Shown here: in pieces, positions 62,511 through 64,000 of the stretch
Layout: the number at the start of each line of letters is the position of its first letter
Numbering within the stretch: position 1 is the stretch's first letter
Source of the DNA: Longimicrobium sp.
GTDB taxonomy: Bacteria > Gemmatimonadota > Gemmatimonadetes > Longimicrobiales > Longimicrobiaceae
Assembly: GCA_036377595.1 (NCBI GenBank)
Contig: DASUYB010000113.1
Location: 1 to 64,000, forward strand
Direction of reading: 5' to 3'
DNA length: 64,000 nucleotides
The notes under the pieces: generated by a model
The model's database searches: none
What the model was told of the DNA's origin: nothing
What the model saw: the letters and a program-made list of their open reading frames with translations, nothing else
Translations under genes and position numbers: made by a program

Positions 62511-62849
62511 CTACTTCGGCGCGTCGGGAAGGCGCTTGCAGGTCTGCTCCAGCAGCACGCGCTCGTCCTCGGCCGCGCCGCGGACGCGGGCCATGCACGA
62601 CGCGTACGTCTGCCCCGGGCCCATGCGGTGCACCGTGTCGCGGTTCTCCACCGGCAGCTCCTTGAACTGGGCCTGCGCGCTGGTGTCCAGCTGCGGCGCC
62701 GCGTTGGTCTGCGGGACGGGCGCGGGCTGCGTGCCGGCGGGCCGGGTGGAGTCGGCCGGCGCGCCGTTGCCGTTGCCGGAATCGCCGCCGCACGCGGCCA
62801 GGGTGAGCGCCGCCAGGGCCGCGGCGGCGCGGATCGCCATGCGCTTCAT
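62511..62849 (-). CDS. Small putative lipoprotein
   Basis: 112 residues. Signal peptide with lipobox ALTLAAC, a Gly/Asn/Pro-rich linker, then a short domain with two Cys (YASCMARV, LLEQTCKRLP) likely disulfide-linked. Five bases before the GNAT gene. ATG 62849 preferred. Confidence 0.75.
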   Translation of the reverse strand: MKRMAIRAAAALAALTLAACGGDSGNGNGAPADSTRPAGTQPAPVPQTNAAPQLDTSAQAQFKELPVENRDTVHRMGPGQTYASCMARVRGAAEDERVLLEQTCKRLPDAPK

Positions 62850-62893
62850 GGGGATGGAGATCGGGTTCACGGGATGGAGATCGCTTGGTGGGT

Positions 62894-62987
62894 AGTCCTG
62901 AGTCCTAAGTCCTGAGTCCTAAGTGCTGAACTGCACGAACGATAGCGATCCGGTAACTCGGGACTTAGGACTTAGGACTCAGGACTG
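62894..62987. repeat. Inverted pair of heptad arrays (AGTCCTA/AGTCCTG)
   Basis: Five units at 62894-62928 and a complementary set at 62961-62987. Together they can form a stem of about 24 bp around a loop of some 35 bases. Confidence 0.75.
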
Positions 62988-63021
62988 GGACCTGGGAGTC
63001 GACAACCTTTCGGGCATCTGC

Positions 63022-63861
63022 TTAGATGCGCGCGACCACGCCTTCGACCAGCTTCGTCAGGTTCGGCTCCGCGCGCCCCGCCGTGGCGATGATGGTGGCG
63101 ATGTCGGCCTCCTCCAGCGCGTCGGGCAGGCAGGCGTCGGTGATGATGGAGACGCCCATCACCCGCATCCCCCCGTGCCGGGCCACGATGCACTCGGGGA
63201 CGGTGCTCATCCCCACCACGTCGGCGCCCATCATCCGCAGCATGCGGTACTCGGCGCGCGTCTCCAGGTTCGGCCCGGCGACTGCGACGTAGACTCCGGT
63301 GCGCAGCGGGATCTTCAGCTCCAGCGCCACTTCCTTCGCCAGGTGCTGCAGCGCCAGGTCGTACGGCTGCGACATGTCGGGGAAGCGCGGGCCCAGCGCG
63401 TCGTCGTTCGGGCCGGTGAGCGGGTTCTCGCCCAGCAGGTTGATGTGGTCGGCCATCAGCATCAGGTCGCCGGGCGTCCACAGGGGGTTCATCCCCCCGC
63501 AGGCGTTGGAGGCGATCAGCGTCTCCACCCCCAGCGCCCGCATCACCCGCACGGGAAAGGTCACCTGCTGCAGCGTGTACCCCTCGTAGCGGTGGAAGCG
63601 CCCCTGCATCGCCACCACCTGCTTCCCTCCCAGCGTGCCGAAGAGGAGGCGGCCGGAGTGGGATTCGACGGTGGAGAGGGGGAAGTTGGGGAGGTCGGCG
63701 TACTCGATGGCGGTTTCCACGCCGATGCGGTCGGCCAGCCCGCCGAGCCCCGTGCCCAGGATGATGCCGATCGCGGGCGCCGCCCGGGTGCGCTCCCGGA
63801 TCGCGGCGACGGTCTCCGCGATCCGCTCGGCGAGCGGCCTCGAATCTCCCTCCATCCTCAC
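63022..63861 (-). CDS. Purine nucleoside phosphorylase
   Basis: 279 residues of the trimeric PNP/MTAP type: [16 protein letters not shown] (phosphate loop), [25 protein letters not shown] and [14 protein letters not shown], with Glu and Asn of the base pocket. It releases purine bases for salvage, in step with hpt (24435). GTG 63861 overlaps the upstream TGA; ATG 63855 is an alternative start. Confidence 0.94.
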   Translation of the reverse strand: MRMEGDSRPLAERIAETVAAIRERTRAAPAIGIILGTGLGGLADRIGVETAIEYADLPNFPLSTVESHSGRLLFGTLGGKQVVAMQGRFHRYEGYTLQQVTFPVRVMRALGVETLIASNACGGMNPLWTPGDLMLMADHINLLGENPLTGPNDDALGPRFPDMSQPYDLALQHLAKEVALELKIPLRTGVYVAVAGPNLETRAEYRMLRMMGADVVGMSTVPECIVARHGGMRVMGVSIITDACLPDALEEADIATIIATAGRAEPNLTKLVEGVVARI

Positions 63862-64000
63862 CCCTCTCCCTCGTCGAGGGCGGCCTCGGTGCGGTCGACC
63901 TCGGCGTCGAGGCGGCCGAGCGCCGCGGTGCGCTCCTCCTCCTCGGAGATCTCGCCCAGCTGGCGCTCGACCAGCGCGCGGAACAGGCGCAGGAAGCGCA
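63858..64000 (-). CDS. Hypothetical protein, 3' end only
   Basis: The last 46 codons of a gene that continues beyond the window: [20 protein letters not shown], then [26 protein letters not shown] and TGA. Helical and acidic; overlaps the phosphorylase start. Nothing more can be said. Confidence 0.65.
   Translation of the reverse strand, partial: RFLRLFRALVERQLGEISEEEERTAALGRLDAEVDRTEAALDEGEG

Overview
The window is GC-rich bacterial chromosome (hand-counted 60-base samples reach 78% GC in ordinary genes), densely coding, with many ATGA or GTGA start-stop overlaps. The gene content points to Gemmatimonadota, probably a Longimicrobium-like member. The reasons are small peptides with a pinensin-like leader, many extracytoplasmic lipoproteins and metalloproteases, MglA/roadblock and DUF4388 (PATAN) proteins, and 7-8 bp tandem arrays between genes. 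This placement is inference from content, not from a marker gene.

Layout. 0-3.5 kb: two M48 lipoprotein proteases, a TrmH-family RNA methyltransferase and the prepilin peptidase PilD. 3.5-8.5 kb: a serine-biosynthesis group (serB-like, class V aminotransferase, serA). 8.5-15 kb: a GAF histidine kinase, HU, an Smr protein, a pentapeptide-repeat protein, then a BlaI-type repressor with an M56 sensor protease fused to a lytic-transglycosylase domain. 15-18 kb: a chemoreceptor coupled to a periplasmic binding protein. 19-22.5 kb: two related surface lipoproteins, each behind a candidate GEMM (c-di-GMP-I-type) riboswitch. 23-31 kb: tilS-hpt-ftsH, an M61 protease, folP-cdaA. 31-36 kb: two RiPP precursor peptides, a broken RelE with its antitoxin beside tRNA-Val, two globins, a membrane gluzincin and a MazEF-like pair.

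36-57.7 kb, all on the minus strand, is one very large chemosensory-polarity cluster: three cheW, cheY, cheA, cheC, cheR, cheD, cheB, the MglA GTPase, three roadblock/LC7 proteins, two DUF4388-TPR proteins, two further TPR proteins and a DnaA-like ATPase. It is interrupted at 43.7-46.4 kb by four accessory genes: a TIR-like protein with a small partner, and a tandem pair of unrecognised paralogues. No flagellar gene is visible. PilD and the PATAN/MglA content suggest the pathway controls type IV pili or surface polarity.

58-64 kb: rluD-like and lspA, a secreted trypsin-like protease, a membrane protein, a GNAT acetyltransferase, purine nucleoside phosphorylase and the 3' end of one further gene. 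Intergenic DNA carries several repeat families: 7-bp and 8-bp tandem arrays, long hairpins, and dispersed elements that recur at many sites.
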